This document shows, piece by piece, positions 52,427-62,194 of a stretch of 64,000 bases of DNA. Within the stretch, counting starts at the first letter, position 1. Each line of letters opens with the position of its first letter. The notes below the pieces were generated by a model, which was not told the origin of the DNA, did no database searches, and saw only the letters and a program-made list of their open reading frames with translations. The DNA lies in contig NZ_BCNB01000006.1 in the NCBI RefSeq assembly GCF_001485575.1, positions 3,057,922 to 3,121,921 of the forward strand, written 5' to 3'. Origin of the DNA: Haloarcula sp. CBA1127. Lineage in GTDB: Archaea > Halobacteriota > Halobacteria > Halobacteriales > Haloarculaceae. The position numbers and the translations under genes were made by a program.

Positions 52427-53788
52427 TCAGCGTTGGGCTTCCGAAAGCGGCGAATCGTCGGTTTTCGACGCCGCTGACGGATCGCGTGCGATCCGATCGG
52501 CGCACTCGAAGCCTGCGACGATACCGCCGTTGAGCGAGCGCTCCGGGTACTGGGCGCGCGAAGCCATCCCGGCGTAGTAGAGGCCGTCCGCGACATCGTC
52601 ACCCAGGTCGTACGGGATGACCATGTCCAGATACCCGCGTTCGTAGACCGGGGCAGTCCGTGGATTGCGCCCCGTCCGAATCCAGTTGACGGCGTCACGG
52701 TCGAATTCGGGAAAGAGGGATTCGATGCCATCCAACCAAGTCTCGGCGACCTCGTCGTCGGTCTGTTGCCAGATGGCCTCGGATTCGTCCTGAATGTAAC
52801 GGGCGACGTACAGGAGATGCTCGCCGCCGTACCGTTCCGCGGAGACGAAGTTCGTGTGCTCGATGAGCGCGCCGAAGGGGGCGTCGTCGGCGATGTTCAG
52901 CCAGTACGTATCAAGCAGGGGTTCGTCCATGCTGATGACTGAACACACCGTCCCCTGGAAGTCTATGTCGCAGGTATAGCCGGTCAGGGCTTCAAGCACG
53001 TTCGGCATCGTCGCGACGACGACGCTGTCAACGTCGTGAACCGTCGTCTCAGTTCCGTCGGTGGCCGTCAGCGACGAGACGGTCCCGCCGCTCGTATCGA
53101 TGTCGGAGACGCGCGTGCCAGTGACGATGTTTTCCCGGCCGACGGCATCGACCAGCGCGTCAAGCAACCGGCCGAATCCGCCGTCAAAGTAGCCCAGAAT
53201 CTCGCCGTTCAGGATGTCCCGCTCGCCGCGGAACTTGACCCGGCCGAGCAGCCACGCCGCGCTCACGTCGTCTTTCCGGCCGCCGAACTTCGCGTCGAGC
53301 AGCGGCTCGAAGAAGTTCTCGTAAACGCCCCGTGTGGTGTGTTCGACGACGAACTCCTCGATAGGCACGTCCTCGAAGTCCTCCAGTCGCTCGTAGGTGT
53401 CGAAGGAAGGGATGCCGCCGCGAACATCGATATCGAGGACTAGCATCCCCAGTCGGAACGTGTCATACATCGAGAGGTGCGGGTACGAGAGGATTTCCCA
53501 GGGCTTGTCCATGGGGTGGACGACACCGTCGACGTAGTAGGCGTTCTCCCCGATGTGCCACTCGACCGCGTCACCGAGGCCCAGTGCCTCGGCGAGGTCG
53601 ACGATTGTTTCCTCGGATTTCGAGAGATGGTGATAGAATTTCTCGATGGGGTCCCCAGCCGTCTCGTAGGTCGCTGCTAGGCCACCGAGGTCCTCGCTCG
53701 CTTCGAACACACGGACTTCGTGGCCGCGTTGCTGGAGCCGGTACGCTGCCGAGAGGCCGGCGATACCGCCACCGACGACGCCAATCAT
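52427..53788 (-). CDS. FAD-dependent amine-oxidase/protoporphyrinogen-oxidase-like oxidoreductase
   Basis: A 453-residue flavoprotein of the NAD(P)-binding/amine oxidase superfamily. The N-terminal FAD site is IGVVGGGIAGLSAAYRLQQR followed by VRVFEASEDLGG. The end has YPERSLNGGIVAGFECADR, which contacts the flavin. Relatives include protoporphyrinogen oxidase and UDP-galactopyranose mutase, as well as proteins encoded in glycan gene clusters; the substrate cannot be told here. It starts 11 bases after the stop of the kinase gene upstream in the same orientation. Confidence 0.8.
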   Translation of the reverse strand: MIGVVGGGIAGLSAAYRLQQRGHEVRVFEASEDLGGLAATYETAGDPIEKFYHHLSKSEETIVDLAEALGLGDAVEWHIGENAYYVDGVVHPMDKPWEILSYPHLSMYDTFRLGMLVLDIDVRGGIPSFDTYERLEDFEDVPIEEFVVEHTTRGVYENFFEPLLDAKFGGRKDDVSAAWLLGRVKFRGERDILNGEILGYFDGGFGRLLDALVDAVGRENIVTGTRVSDIDTSGGTVSSLTATDGTETTVHDVDSVVVATMPNVLEALTGYTCDIDFQGTVCSVISMDEPLLDTYWLNIADDAPFGALIEHTNFVSAERYGGEHLLYVARYIQDESEAIWQQTDDEVAETWLDGIESLFPEFDRDAVNWIRTGRNPRTAPVYERGYLDMVIPYDLGDDVADGLYYAGMASRAQYPERSLNGGIVAGFECADRIARDPSAASKTDDSPLSEAQR

Positions 53789-53799
53789 GCCTCGACCTA

Positions 53800-56031
53800 T
53801 CAGCGGTTGTGGGATTTAGTTTGCGCTTCGGTCGCCGCCGTCTCGGTGTCGTCGGGCCCGGGGTCGCCTTCCGCCTCGTCGGCCGTCACCGCTTGCTGGA
53901 ATTCGAGGATCGCGACGGTCCCCGTCGGGTGGTTGTCCTCGAACCAGAGTGTCCCGCCGTACAGGTCCATCATGACCGAGACGAAGTAGAGGCCGAAGCC
54001 GCCAGCGGTCTGGTCGGGCGAGAGCCCGCGTTCGAACACCGTCGTCTTCAGTTCGTCGCTCATTCCGGGGCCGTCGTCAGCGATACGGACCTGCAGCCAG
54101 TCGCTGGCCTGCTGGACCGAGACAGTCACTTGCGGGGTGTCGGCGTTGTTGTGGTCGACCGCGTTCCGGAGGATGCTCAGGAGGACTTCTTCGAGCAATT
54201 CGTTCGCCTGCACGCGGTAGTCGCCATTTAGTTCACAGGAGACCGATACCGAATCGTACTCGACCCGGAGCGACTCGATCGAGCGACGGAGCGTGGCGTT
54301 GAGGTCGACGGCGTCCAGCCGCTCAGCTTCGCTCGCTGTCACGGTGTTGTTGATATCCCGGATCGTTTCGCTCATCTCGGTGAGGTTCCCACACCAGTCG
54401 CTGATGCTGTCGAGATGCCGCCGTTTCGACCGCGGCACGTCGGTTCTGATGTGCTCCGCGCGGCCGCGGATGACGACCATCGCGTTGTGCAGCGAGTGTC
54501 TGAGGACGCCGTTGAAGAACTCGATCTGCTCGCGGCGTCGCTGGACAGAACTGCGGCTCTGGCGGAGTTCGCGCTCGCGCTCGACCTGGTCGAGGGCTAC
54601 CTGCGTCGTCTGTGCGAGGATCGCGGCGTACCGTCTGTCCTCCGTGGCGAGGGTGCTGTCGTGTGACGTAATCGCCATCACGCCGTGGGAGCCAAGCGGC
54701 AGCATCAGCGCGTTGTCCAGTGGGTTGAGTCCGTCCTGGTCGAGCGAGACGGCCTGTATCTCACCGGTTTCGTACGTTTGCCAGAGTTTGCTTTCGGGCT
54801 CGTCCGTCGGCGAGGCGTACAGCAGTTCGTCTTCGACGTGTTCCGCGATCGATTCGCTAATGACGGCCGGTTCGAGGACGTCGTCGTCTTCGAGGAACAC
54901 GCCCGCCGCGTTCTGGTCGAGGACGGCCGTCGCGAACTCGACAGCCATCTCCGCGACCGCCTCGGCGGTCTCGGCCTCGATGAACTGCTGGGTCGCAGCC
55001 TGCAGCGCTTCGAGTCGGTCCTGCCGGCGCTGCTGCCCGGTGACATCCCTGAGAACGACGAGGCGACCACGCTCCGTCCCGGACTGATCGGTGAGGCTCG
55101 TCGTCTGTGGGTTATAGTACGTGAACGAATCGCCGAACGAGAACACCTCGCCGCGCTCGATGCGGGCAACGAGATCCGGGACGAAGTCGTCGAGTGGCTC
55201 TCCGTCGGGGTCCGGATGATCCAGCGCGCTGGCCGCCGCGGCGTTGTAATCGATAATAACACAGTCGTCGTCGAGCGCGATGACCGGGTCGGGGAGGTTG
55301 TCGACGAGGGTGTCACCCGACAGCGTCGTCACAGACAGCGATTCGTCCTTGAACAGTACCCAGCCGACGAGCACCGCGTTGAGCGAGAACGCTACCGGCG
55401 TGAAGTCGATGGCCGGGTGCGGCGTGTAGCCGAAATCATACAGCACAGCGACGAATATCGGAAGGCCGGTTCCGATAATGATCGCCGCTGTCTGTCGCCG
55501 ATAGACGTTCTGCGACCGGAACAGGAACTCAATCAGGAGTGCGTATCCGAGCAGTAACAGCCCGTAACTGACGGCGAGAAGTACCGCGAACGTGGGACCG
55601 CGCTGGATGGCGACCATTGTCGTACCGAGCTGGGTGACGGGCACGGCCGCCACTTCGACGAGGTCGTGTGCCTGGTCCGTCAACAGTAGTAGCACGTCCG
55701 CGTTCACCACGAGAAACAGCGCTACGAGAGACGATGGCCGAAGCCACGACTGTCGGCCAGTGTAGACGAGCGCGAAGACGACCCAGAGCCCGATGACCTG
55801 CATAGCGGCGGTTCGCGACAGCAGGTACACTGCCCTGACAGCGGCGGGGTCCGAAACGCCGATCTGCCATATCGAGATAGCACACCAGCAGCCCCCAGCG
55901 ACCGCAAGCCAGCCGTACTGGCGAGCGCCGGGGACATCCTGGTTTCGGGCGGCGACGACAGCAATTGCGAAACCAATGAGCGCTCCACCCGCGTTCCCGA
56001 GGATGGCGACCGTGGCGATGTCGACATCCAT
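53800..56031 (-). CDS. 7TM sensor histidine kinase (7TM-PAS-GAF-HisKA-HATPase)
   Basis: A 743-residue membrane kinase. Residues about 1-220 have seven hydrophobic helices of the histidine-kinase 7TM N-terminal type. They are followed by PAS (DNLPDPVIALDDDCVIIDYN), GAF, HisKA and HATPase (DDGPGMSDELKTTVFERGLS, GGFGLYFVSVMMDLYGG). The H-box reads NGVLRHSLHNAMVVIRGRAE, with Ser and His at positions that are Asp and Arg/Thr in the other kinases of the window; the phospho-acceptor His is kept. No response regulator is adjacent. Confidence 0.88.
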   Translation of the reverse strand: MDVDIATVAILGNAGGALIGFAIAVVAARNQDVPGARQYGWLAVAGGCWCAISIWQIGVSDPAAVRAVYLLSRTAAMQVIGLWVVFALVYTGRQSWLRPSSLVALFLVVNADVLLLLTDQAHDLVEVAAVPVTQLGTTMVAIQRGPTFAVLLAVSYGLLLLGYALLIEFLFRSQNVYRRQTAAIIIGTGLPIFVAVLYDFGYTPHPAIDFTPVAFSLNAVLVGWVLFKDESLSVTTLSGDTLVDNLPDPVIALDDDCVIIDYNAAAASALDHPDPDGEPLDDFVPDLVARIERGEVFSFGDSFTYYNPQTTSLTDQSGTERGRLVVLRDVTGQQRRQDRLEALQAATQQFIEAETAEAVAEMAVEFATAVLDQNAAGVFLEDDDVLEPAVISESIAEHVEDELLYASPTDEPESKLWQTYETGEIQAVSLDQDGLNPLDNALMLPLGSHGVMAITSHDSTLATEDRRYAAILAQTTQVALDQVERERELRQSRSSVQRRREQIEFFNGVLRHSLHNAMVVIRGRAEHIRTDVPRSKRRHLDSISDWCGNLTEMSETIRDINNTVTASEAERLDAVDLNATLRRSIESLRVEYDSVSVSCELNGDYRVQANELLEEVLLSILRNAVDHNNADTPQVTVSVQQASDWLQVRIADDGPGMSDELKTTVFERGLSPDQTAGGFGLYFVSVMMDLYGGTLWFEDNHPTGTVAILEFQQAVTADEAEGDPGPDDTETAATEAQTKSHNR

Positions 56032-56154
56032 ATTGATACCTATTCCAACGTCAGGTTTCCCTGTATTATGCCTTTGGGCCGCGTTCTCAGTACTGCGAAA
56101 CGGCCACAGTGTCGGTTCGCTACCTTTTTGCCTACACTGCTGAAATTCGCAGGC

Positions 56155-57030
56155 ATGCTGACAGTCCGGGCGCCGGCTACCAGTGCAAACCTCGGGAGCG
56201 GCTTCGACGTGTTCGGCGTCGCACTGGAGCGTCCGGCCGACGTCGTCCGTCTGGAGAAAGCCGACCGGGTCACCATCGAAATGACCGGCGCTGGCAGCCA
56301 GTACATTCCGGAGGACCCCGACAAGAACACCGTCGGCGCGGTCGCTGACGCACTTGATGCGCCGGCACGCATTCAGATAGACAAGGGCGTCCGCCCCGCG
56401 TCAGGGCTGGGTTCCTCCGCGGCCAGCGCCGCCGCGGCGGCCGTCGGGCTGAACGAGCTGTACGACCGCGGCTACTCACGCGAGGAACTGGTCCCCATCG
56501 CCGCCAAGGGCGAGGCCGTCGTCTCCGGGGACGCCCACGACGACAATGTCGCCCCCTCGATAATGGGCGGGTTCACCATCGCGACCGAGAAGGGCGTCAC
56601 GCAGGTTGATGCCGACATCCCGCTCGTGGCGTGTCTGCCCGATATCGTGGTTTCGACGCGGGATGCTCGGAACGTCGTCCCGGAGACCGCCCGCGTCGAC
56701 CAGATGGTAGAGACGGTCGGCAACGCTGCGGCGCTAACAACCGGGATGCACCGCGACGACCCCGAGCTCGTCGGCCAGGGGATGCACGACACCGTCGTGA
56801 CGCCGGCCCGTGCGAAACTCATCGACGGCTACGAACAGGTCCGCGAGGCTGCACTGGCGGCCGGTGCCACCGGCGTCACTATCTCCGGAGCCGGCCCGAC
56901 CGTCATCGCCGCGTGTGCAGAGGAGGACCGCCGGAAGATCGCGAGTACGATGCTCGATGCCTTCGGCGAGCGCGGGGTCGACGCCCGCGTCTATCAGACG
57001 CGTATCGGCGGCGGCGCGGAGATCTTCTGA
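56155..57030 (+). CDS. thrB: Homoserine kinase
   Basis: Phosphorylates L-homoserine in threonine synthesis. A 291-residue GHMP kinase starting MLTVRAPATSANLGSGFDVF; the 29 open codons upstream look non-coding. The N-terminal APATSANLGSGFD motif, the phosphate loop GVRPASGLGSSAASAAAAAV and the C-terminal GATGVTISGAGPTVIA motif are all typical of ThrB. Threonine synthase is not in the window. It is divergent from the 7TM kinase. Confidence 0.94.
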   Translation: MLTVRAPATSANLGSGFDVFGVALERPADVVRLEKADRVTIEMTGAGSQYIPEDPDKNTVGAVADALDAPARIQIDKGVRPASGLGSSAASAAAAAVGLNELYDRGYSREELVPIAAKGEAVVSGDAHDDNVAPSIMGGFTIATEKGVTQVDADIPLVACLPDIVVSTRDARNVVPETARVDQMVETVGNAAALTTGMHRDDPELVGQGMHDTVVTPARAKLIDGYEQVREAALAAGATGVTISGAGPTVIAACAEEDRRKIASTMLDAFGERGVDARVYQTRIGGGAEIF

Positions 57031-57050
57031 CCGCTGCCGCCCCGTCTCAA

Positions 57051-59531
57051 TCAGACGTTTCGTCGGACGGTGAGGAGCGCCGCGGCGACGAGCGCAATGA
57101 GCGCGACGGCTACGGTAAAGCCCGGACCGGACGCGGGTGTAGTGGCGACTTCTGTCGCCGTATCGGTGCGTGCAACCGTGGTCTGTTCCGCGGTTGATGC
57201 TGCGGTCGCTTCGTCGCTCACCGCCGTGCTCGGTTCTTCCGACGCCCGTTCGGTTGGCTCGTCAGTCGGCTGGTCGGTCGGCTCCCCAGTGCTGTTGACG
57301 TTCGCGCTCGCAGACTCGACGGAGTTGTTCGCGGTGGCCACCGAGACGATGCGCCCGTCTTTGTCGGCGGCAAAGCTGTCACCGCCCACGTCGAGAACGT
57401 CCGCGGTGAAGTTCACACCGGCGGCGTACTCGCCCATATCGGCCGTAGCGGTGAACGTCCCGCTCGACGTGACAGTGGCCCCGGGACGGTGGATGAACGG
57501 ATTCGCCTCGCTCTCGGAGGCGAGGCTGACCTTGACGTCCGAACCGGGCGCAATCGTCGTTGTACCCGAGACGGACTGGTTCTCGGCGGCTTCGACGGTC
57601 ACGCGTCCATCGGTCGTGCCGAGTCCAGCGTCGCGGTCCGTAATCGTGTAGCTGGCTGTCCCCCCGTCGGTATCGTCGCTCAGGCCGGTGGCGTCCGAGA
57701 CCGAGAAGGTCGTCGTGATCTCGTCATCGCCGTCCACACGGACCGGTGCTCCGCTCTGATAGTTCACGTTCGACAGTTCGACGGCGACGAAGTACGTGTC
57801 GTTGTCGGGATCATCGACCACGACCACGTTACTGTCGTTGAGATGCATCGGGTCCTCGTCGGTGTTTGCGCCGACGTTCGTTCGGTTGACCCAGATGTTG
57901 AACGCGTCCCCGTCCCCGGTAGCCTGGAGGAACGCGGCCGTGGTGTCGCTTGCGCCCTTGACGTCCGTCCGGTAGTCGATCGCACCCTCGATACCGGAGG
58001 CGGTGATCCGGTGGACGACGATGTCACCGTCTGCGACTTCGGTCGACTGCGTGAGAGTCGTGCCGACGCGGTCGTAGATGCCGACGTCCTCGTCCGTGAG
58101 GTCGGCGTCTTTCGGGGCGACCCAACTCTGGACGTGTTCGGTCGAGCGCGCTTCCAGCCGGAGCGTCCCGACAGAGTCGGGGTCGTCGCTCCGACTCGTG
58201 CCCGCGGTCGCGTTCATCGTGTAGCTGGTCGCGTCCAGCGTCTCGGCCGTGAGGTCGGCTCGTGCGAACGATCCCCTCTCGCTGACGCCGCTGATCTCGT
58301 CGTCGCCCGAGACGCTGAGGACGTCGCTCGCCGAGATGCTCGCGTTCCCGCTGTTGGGGACGCCGGCGAGGTAGCTGTTGAACAGGACGGTGACTTCGCC
58401 GTCACCGTCGTCGTCGGTGATCTGGCCGGAGATGGCGTAGTTGTTCTCGCTCTCGTCGCCGATGACGACGTAGCCGTCGTCCGTGTTCTCTAACTGGTAC
58501 GTGAGGCTGACCACGTCGCCGCGCTCGTCAGAGACGACGCTGTCCTCGAAGCGCACCTCTCCCTCCTGTGCTTCGGTGACGGTGATCTGCGCCGAGGTGA
58601 CCGCGAGACCGCTCTGGTTGTCCGTGACGCTGACCGTGTACGGTCCGTCGCCGGCCGACTGGCTGCCGAAGTCAAACTCGACGGCCTCCGTACCGTCGAG
58701 AGTCCCGACCGCGGTCGCGACCTCGTCGCCGTCGCCGTCGGTCAGCGTCGCGGTCGCCGCGGTGCCGCCGCGGATAGCAGTCACGTCGGCGGTGATGGTG
58801 TCCTCGTCGGTGACGTTGGTGTCGCTCACCTCGACGGTGAGGTCGAGGTCATTGATGCGGAACCCGGCCACATCGGACCCGGATGTCACGTCGTAGCGCT
58901 GCCCGGTAACGATGTCACCAGTGTCGACGGTGTAGACCTGGCTGTTGTCGGCGTAGCTGCCGTCGAGGACGACGCTCCCACCGTCGGCCTCAACGAGCAG
59001 GTTCGTGTCGGTATTGGCGTCCGTGTCTTCGATGGCGATGACCTCGCCGTGATAGACGTTCGCGTCGGAGCCGCCGTCAGAGGCCGGTGTGATCGTCTTC
59101 GAGGTCACGCTGATGTCCGTCGCGGTGACGGAGCCGCTTCCGAAGTCGGTGAGCTTCACCGACAGATTCCGGTTCGGCGCCACGTCCTCGGTGAGATCGA
59201 TCTCGACGCGGCCGCTGGTTCCGTCCGCGTCGATGCCGTCGACAAGCGTGCCAGAAACCTCGTCGCCGTCGAGGTAGAGCGCGAGTTCGCCGGTCCCGTC
59301 GAGACCGTTCGTGACGGATTCGTTCAGCGCCAACTCGACCGTACTGCCCCCGCTGGCTGCCGAGTACTCTACAGCCTGCTCGACGCTGATGTTACCGGCG
59401 GCGGCCGCTGTCCCGGAGACGGCGACGGTACCGGCGACCACCGACGCCACCACCAGCGCCGTGAGAAACAGGCTCCGGAGTTTGTCGGTCGGTGCTGTTC
59501 TCGATACGGTTGTCGTGCTCTCTGTCCACAT
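57051..59531 (-). CDS. Large PGF-CTERM surface glycoprotein (S-layer-like, BGTF domain)
   Basis: An 826-residue secreted protein. The signal peptide has the haloarchaeal surface-glycoprotein form (DKLRSLFLTALVVASVVAGT, then AVSGTAAAAG). The long beta-rich body contains recurring ISVTSKTITPAS, SYTITDRDAGLGTTDGRVTV and similar blocks and many N-X-S/T sites. A Thr/Ser/Glu/Pro-rich stalk leads to SGPGFTVAVALIALVAAALL and a basic end, a PGF-CTERM anchor. The ATG at 59531 is preceded by GGAG at good spacing; an in-frame ATG at 59615, suited to a leaderless transcript, is the alternative. DtxR-type palindromes lie just upstream. Confidence 0.82.
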   Translation of the reverse strand: MWTESTTTVSRTAPTDKLRSLFLTALVVASVVAGTVAVSGTAAAAGNISVEQAVEYSAASGGSTVELALNESVTNGLDGTGELALYLDGDEVSGTLVDGIDADGTSGRVEIDLTEDVAPNRNLSVKLTDFGSGSVTATDISVTSKTITPASDGGSDANVYHGEVIAIEDTDANTDTNLLVEADGGSVVLDGSYADNSQVYTVDTGDIVTGQRYDVTSGSDVAGFRINDLDLTVEVSDTNVTDEDTITADVTAIRGGTAATATLTDGDGDEVATAVGTLDGTEAVEFDFGSQSAGDGPYTVSVTDNQSGLAVTSAQITVTEAQEGEVRFEDSVVSDERGDVVSLTYQLENTDDGYVVIGDESENNYAISGQITDDDGDGEVTVLFNSYLAGVPNSGNASISASDVLSVSGDDEISGVSERGSFARADLTAETLDATSYTMNATAGTSRSDDPDSVGTLRLEARSTEHVQSWVAPKDADLTDEDVGIYDRVGTTLTQSTEVADGDIVVHRITASGIEGAIDYRTDVKGASDTTAAFLQATGDGDAFNIWVNRTNVGANTDEDPMHLNDSNVVVVDDPDNDTYFVAVELSNVNYQSGAPVRVDGDDEITTTFSVSDATGLSDDTDGGTASYTITDRDAGLGTTDGRVTVEAAENQSVSGTTTIAPGSDVKVSLASESEANPFIHRPGATVTSSGTFTATADMGEYAAGVNFTADVLDVGGDSFAADKDGRIVSVATANNSVESASANVNSTGEPTDQPTDEPTERASEEPSTAVSDEATAASTAEQTTVARTDTATEVATTPASGPGFTVAVALIALVAAALLTVRRNV

Positions 59532-59620
59532 CGGCGGTCTCCACCGCGCACTTCGCACGCCGTTCGGGGAGTCACGTCGAGTCGGACTGGTCGAATCGTC
59601 GGCATTGTCCACCATGCGTT

Positions 59621-59634
59621 TTAGGCATACCTAA
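59621..59634. promoter_or_regulatory. DtxR-type palindrome 1
   Basis: TTAGGCATACCTAA fits TTAGG-N4-CCTAA. It lies between the TATTTGTAT box and the upstream ATG (59615) of the surface glycoprotein gene, where a bound metalloregulator would block transcription. Confidence 0.6.
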
Positions 59635-59658
59635 AGAAATACAAATAGATTGCGAATT

Positions 59659-59672
59659 TTAGGCTAGCCAAA
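59659..59672. promoter_or_regulatory. DtxR-type palindrome 2
   Basis: TTAGGCTAGCCAAA is a half-degenerate copy of the same palindrome with a perfect GGCTAGCC core, 38 bases upstream of copy 1. Confidence 0.55.
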
Positions 59673-59769
59673 AAACAGGACACTTATCGAAACGCGCTTT
59701 ACGGCCGATCTGACCTCCTGATCGGCGCAGTACCGGCCAATCTGTCAATCTGACCGGCACACCATATTT

Positions 59770-59783
59770 TTAGGCGCGCCTAA
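59770..59783. promoter_or_regulatory. DtxR-type palindrome 3
   Basis: TTAGGCGCGCCTAA is a perfect 14-bp palindrome. A TATAAAA box starts 3 bases later on the plus strand and an AAAAATATGG box abuts it on the minus strand, so it could control transcription toward adk, toward the surface glycoprotein, or both. Confidence 0.6.
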
Positions 59784-59909
59784 TGTATAAAATCACTCCG
59801 GTCTCTGGGCAGACCAACAATCATGCCGCGGACGGCGATGGGAGCGCACCTGCGCTCTTCTAGACGGCGGCTGACGCGTCTCGCTCCGATGGACGCGTTT
59901 GGACAACCA

Positions 59910-59915
59910 TTTAAC
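59910..59915 (+). promoter_or_regulatory. TATA-like box of adk
   Basis: TTTAAC centred about 26 bases before the adk ATG at 59938. It supports that start and a leaderless transcript independent of the TATAAAA box at about 59785. Confidence 0.5.
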
Positions 59916-59937
59916 CGACCCCTTGGAAACCCTGACT

Positions 59938-60588
59938 ATGTCGAATCCACGAATCCTGATTGTCGGGCCGCCGGGAGCCGGCAAAGGAACCCAGAGCGCC
60001 AACCTCGCCGAAGCGTACGGCGTCGAACACATCACGACCGGTGACGCCCTTCGGGCGAACAAGGACATGGATATCAGCGACATGGACACCGAGTACGACA
60101 CGCCCCGTGAGTACATGGAAGCGGGCGACCTCGTGCCGGACGCGGTAGTTAACGCTATCGTCGACGAAGCCCTCTCACAGGCCGACGGGTTCGTGCTCGA
60201 CGGCTATCCGCGCAACCTCGAACAGGCCGAAGAGCTGGAAGGGATGACCGACCTCGACGTGATCCTCTCGCTCGATGTCTCGCGGGAGGAACTGGTCGAC
60301 CGACTCACGGGCCGGCGGGTCTGTGACGACTGCGGCACGAACTACCACGTCGAGTTCAATCAGCCCGAGGAAGACGGTGTCTGTGACGAATGTGGCGGCG
60401 ACCTCATCCAGCGCGACGACGACAACGAGGAGTCCGTCCGCAACCGACTGGACGTGTTCGACGACAACACCGCACCGGTCATCGACCACTACGGGGACCA
60501 CGACGGCTTCGTCGCCGTCGACGGCGAGCAGACACCCGACGAGGTCTGGAGCGAGATTCACGACGCCGTCGACGCACACACGGCCTGA
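59938..60588 (+). CDS. adk: Adenylate kinase
   Basis: Interconverts 2 ADP with ATP and AMP. A 216-residue long-form enzyme. The P-loop is [10 protein letters not shown] at about residue 10; the AMP site includes ITTGDALR and [10 protein letters not shown]. The lid domain carries a four-cysteine zinc site (CDDCG and CDECGG). Codons upstream of MSNPRIL (13 in frame) are not needed. It heads the archaeal adk - EMC3-like - cmk - truB cluster. Confidence 0.95.
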   Translation: MSNPRILIVGPPGAGKGTQSANLAEAYGVEHITTGDALRANKDMDISDMDTEYDTPREYMEAGDLVPDAVVNAIVDEALSQADGFVLDGYPRNLEQAEELEGMTDLDVILSLDVSREELVDRLTGRRVCDDCGTNYHVEFNQPEEDGVCDECGGDLIQRDDDNEESVRNRLDVFDDNTAPVIDHYGDHDGFVAVDGEQTPDEVWSEIHDAVDAHTA

Positions 60589-60675
60589 AACGCGACGGAA
60601 CCGCCGTTCGAGTCCGACACCGTCGAGACAGTCAGAGTAAAACGTTGATATGCCGTCGCAACTCAAGCACACACA

Positions 60676-61566
60676 ATGGCACGTACCGCGCCGAAGGTAG
60701 AACGACTCGCCGAAGACGGCGAGGCAATGACTGATGCGCTCTCGACGGTGCTCGCTGCGGCCGAAGAGAACGGGACCGTCACCTGGGGCGACGTGAGCGA
60801 CGACCTCACGAGCGGCGAGTGGGGCCGGCTCATCGAGTCCGGCCTGCTCATCGACGCCGATGGCGAGGGGTTCGTTATCGACGACCCTGATGGCGTCCGT
60901 GAGGCGCTCGAAGAGTCCGACGCGGCCCCGAGCGATGATGACGAGGGCAGCGGCTGGTCGAAATGGGACAAGCTCGCCGGCCTCGGGACGCTCGGCCTGT
61001 TTGCCGGCTACTCCCTGACTTCAGTCCGGGACGTTATCGCAGGCGGCGTCATCGACATCGTCCTCGGGCCGCTCAACGACATGCTGCCGTTTTACGTCGT
61101 TATCCTGGTGCTTGCGATTATCACCGGGACCACCTCGACGATTCTGCAGGACAACCTCATGGACATGTCGGGGATGGGCGACCACCAGGAGAAGATGGAG
61201 GACCTGAAAGAGCGCCGCAAAGCCGCAAAGGAACGCGACGATCAAGAAGCGCTTGACCGCCTCGAAGAGGAGCAGATGGAGCTGATGACCGACCAGATGG
61301 GGATGTTCAAACAGCAGTTCCGCCCGATGGTGTGGATCATGCTGGTCAACATCCCGCTGTTCCTCTGGCTCTACTGGATTGTCTTCGGAGCCGGCGTCGA
61401 CGCGAGCCCGGTGATTACGCTCCCCATCTTCGGCGAGGTCGAAGCGTGGAGCAACAGCGTCGCCGGCCCGGTCCAGGCGTGGATTGTCTGGTACTTCCTG
61501 TGCTCGCTGTCGTTCACCCAGATCATCCGGAAGGCGCTCAACGTCGAGACGACGCCGACTGGGTAG
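60676..61566 (+). CDS. EMC3/TMCO1 family (DUF106) membrane insertase-like protein
   Basis: A 296-residue protein of the archaeal YidC-like superfamily. The N-terminal 110 residues are a soluble acidic region found in haloarchaeal members. The transmembrane segments are at about 120-155 (LPFYVVILVLAIITGTTSTI), 220-240 (PMVWIMLVNIPLFLWLYWIV) and 275-290. Between the first two is a charged coiled coil (EKMEDLKERRKAAKERDDQE). The family is thought to help insert short membrane proteins. Its place between adk and cmk is conserved in archaea. Confidence 0.88.
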   Translation: MARTAPKVERLAEDGEAMTDALSTVLAAAEENGTVTWGDVSDDLTSGEWGRLIESGLLIDADGEGFVIDDPDGVREALEESDAAPSDDDEGSGWSKWDKLAGLGTLGLFAGYSLTSVRDVIAGGVIDIVLGPLNDMLPFYVVILVLAIITGTTSTILQDNLMDMSGMGDHQEKMEDLKERRKAAKERDDQEALDRLEEEQMELMTDQMGMFKQQFRPMVWIMLVNIPLFLWLYWIVFGAGVDASPVITLPIFGEVEAWSNSVAGPVQAWIVWYFLCSLSFTQIIRKALNVETTPTG

Positions 61567-61611
61567 GCGCGAAGAGACAGCCCTTTCTATCGGGGCCCCC
61601 CGAACATCTCT

Positions 61612-62190
61612 ATGTTGATTACCGTCTCCGGCCCGGCCGGCAGCGGCAAGAGCACACTTGCCAAGAGTCTGGCCGACGCCCTGAACTACGAGCACGTCAG
61701 TGGCGGCGATATTTTCCGCTCGCTGGCCGAAGAGCGCGGGATGACACCGCTCGAACTGAACAAAGCCGCCGAGGAAGACGACCAGATCGACCGTGATCTG
61801 GACCGCCGATTGCGTGATATTGCTGCCGAGCGCGATGACCTCGTGCTTGAGTCCCGACTCGCTGGCTGGATGGCAGGCGAGTACGCCGACATGAAACTGT
61901 GGCTGACTGCGCCGCTGGACGTACGCGCCGACCGCATCGCGACACGGGAAAACAAGCCCTTCGAACAGGCAAAGACCGAAACCCGGGAGCGTGGCGACAG
62001 CGAGGCCCAGCGCTACAGCGACTACTACGACATCGACTTCGACGACCTCGCTATCTACGACCTGTCGGTCAACACCGCTCGCTGGGACCCACAGGGAGTC
62101 CTGAGCGTGACCCTCCACGCTGTCGAATCATACAGCCCCGATGGCGACGAGGGGAAGGCACCGGTCGAGAACGTCCGGTACGAGTTCTGA
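61612..62190 (+). CDS. cmk: Cytidylate kinase (archaeal type)
   Basis: Phosphorylates CMP/dCMP to the diphosphate. A 192-residue P-loop kinase with [15 protein letters not shown] at the N-terminus, the substrate region [27 protein letters not shown], and the lid arginines in [11 protein letters not shown] and [13 protein letters not shown]. The length matches archaeal Cmk2. The truB start is 5 bases after its stop. Confidence 0.93.
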   Translation: MLITVSGPAGSGKSTLAKSLADALNYEHVSGGDIFRSLAEERGMTPLELNKAAEEDDQIDRDLDRRLRDIAAERDDLVLESRLAGWMAGEYADMKLWLTAPLDVRADRIATRENKPFEQAKTETRERGDSEAQRYSDYYDIDFDDLAIYDLSVNTARWDPQGVLSVTLHAVESYSPDGDEGKAPVENVRYEF

Positions 62191-62194
62191 GCCG

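Noticed and set aside
59823..60044. 73-residue frame starting downstream of the TATAAAA box near 59785
   Set aside because: Extremely Arg-rich and overlaps adk in another frame; the box more likely serves a longer adk leader or is unused.
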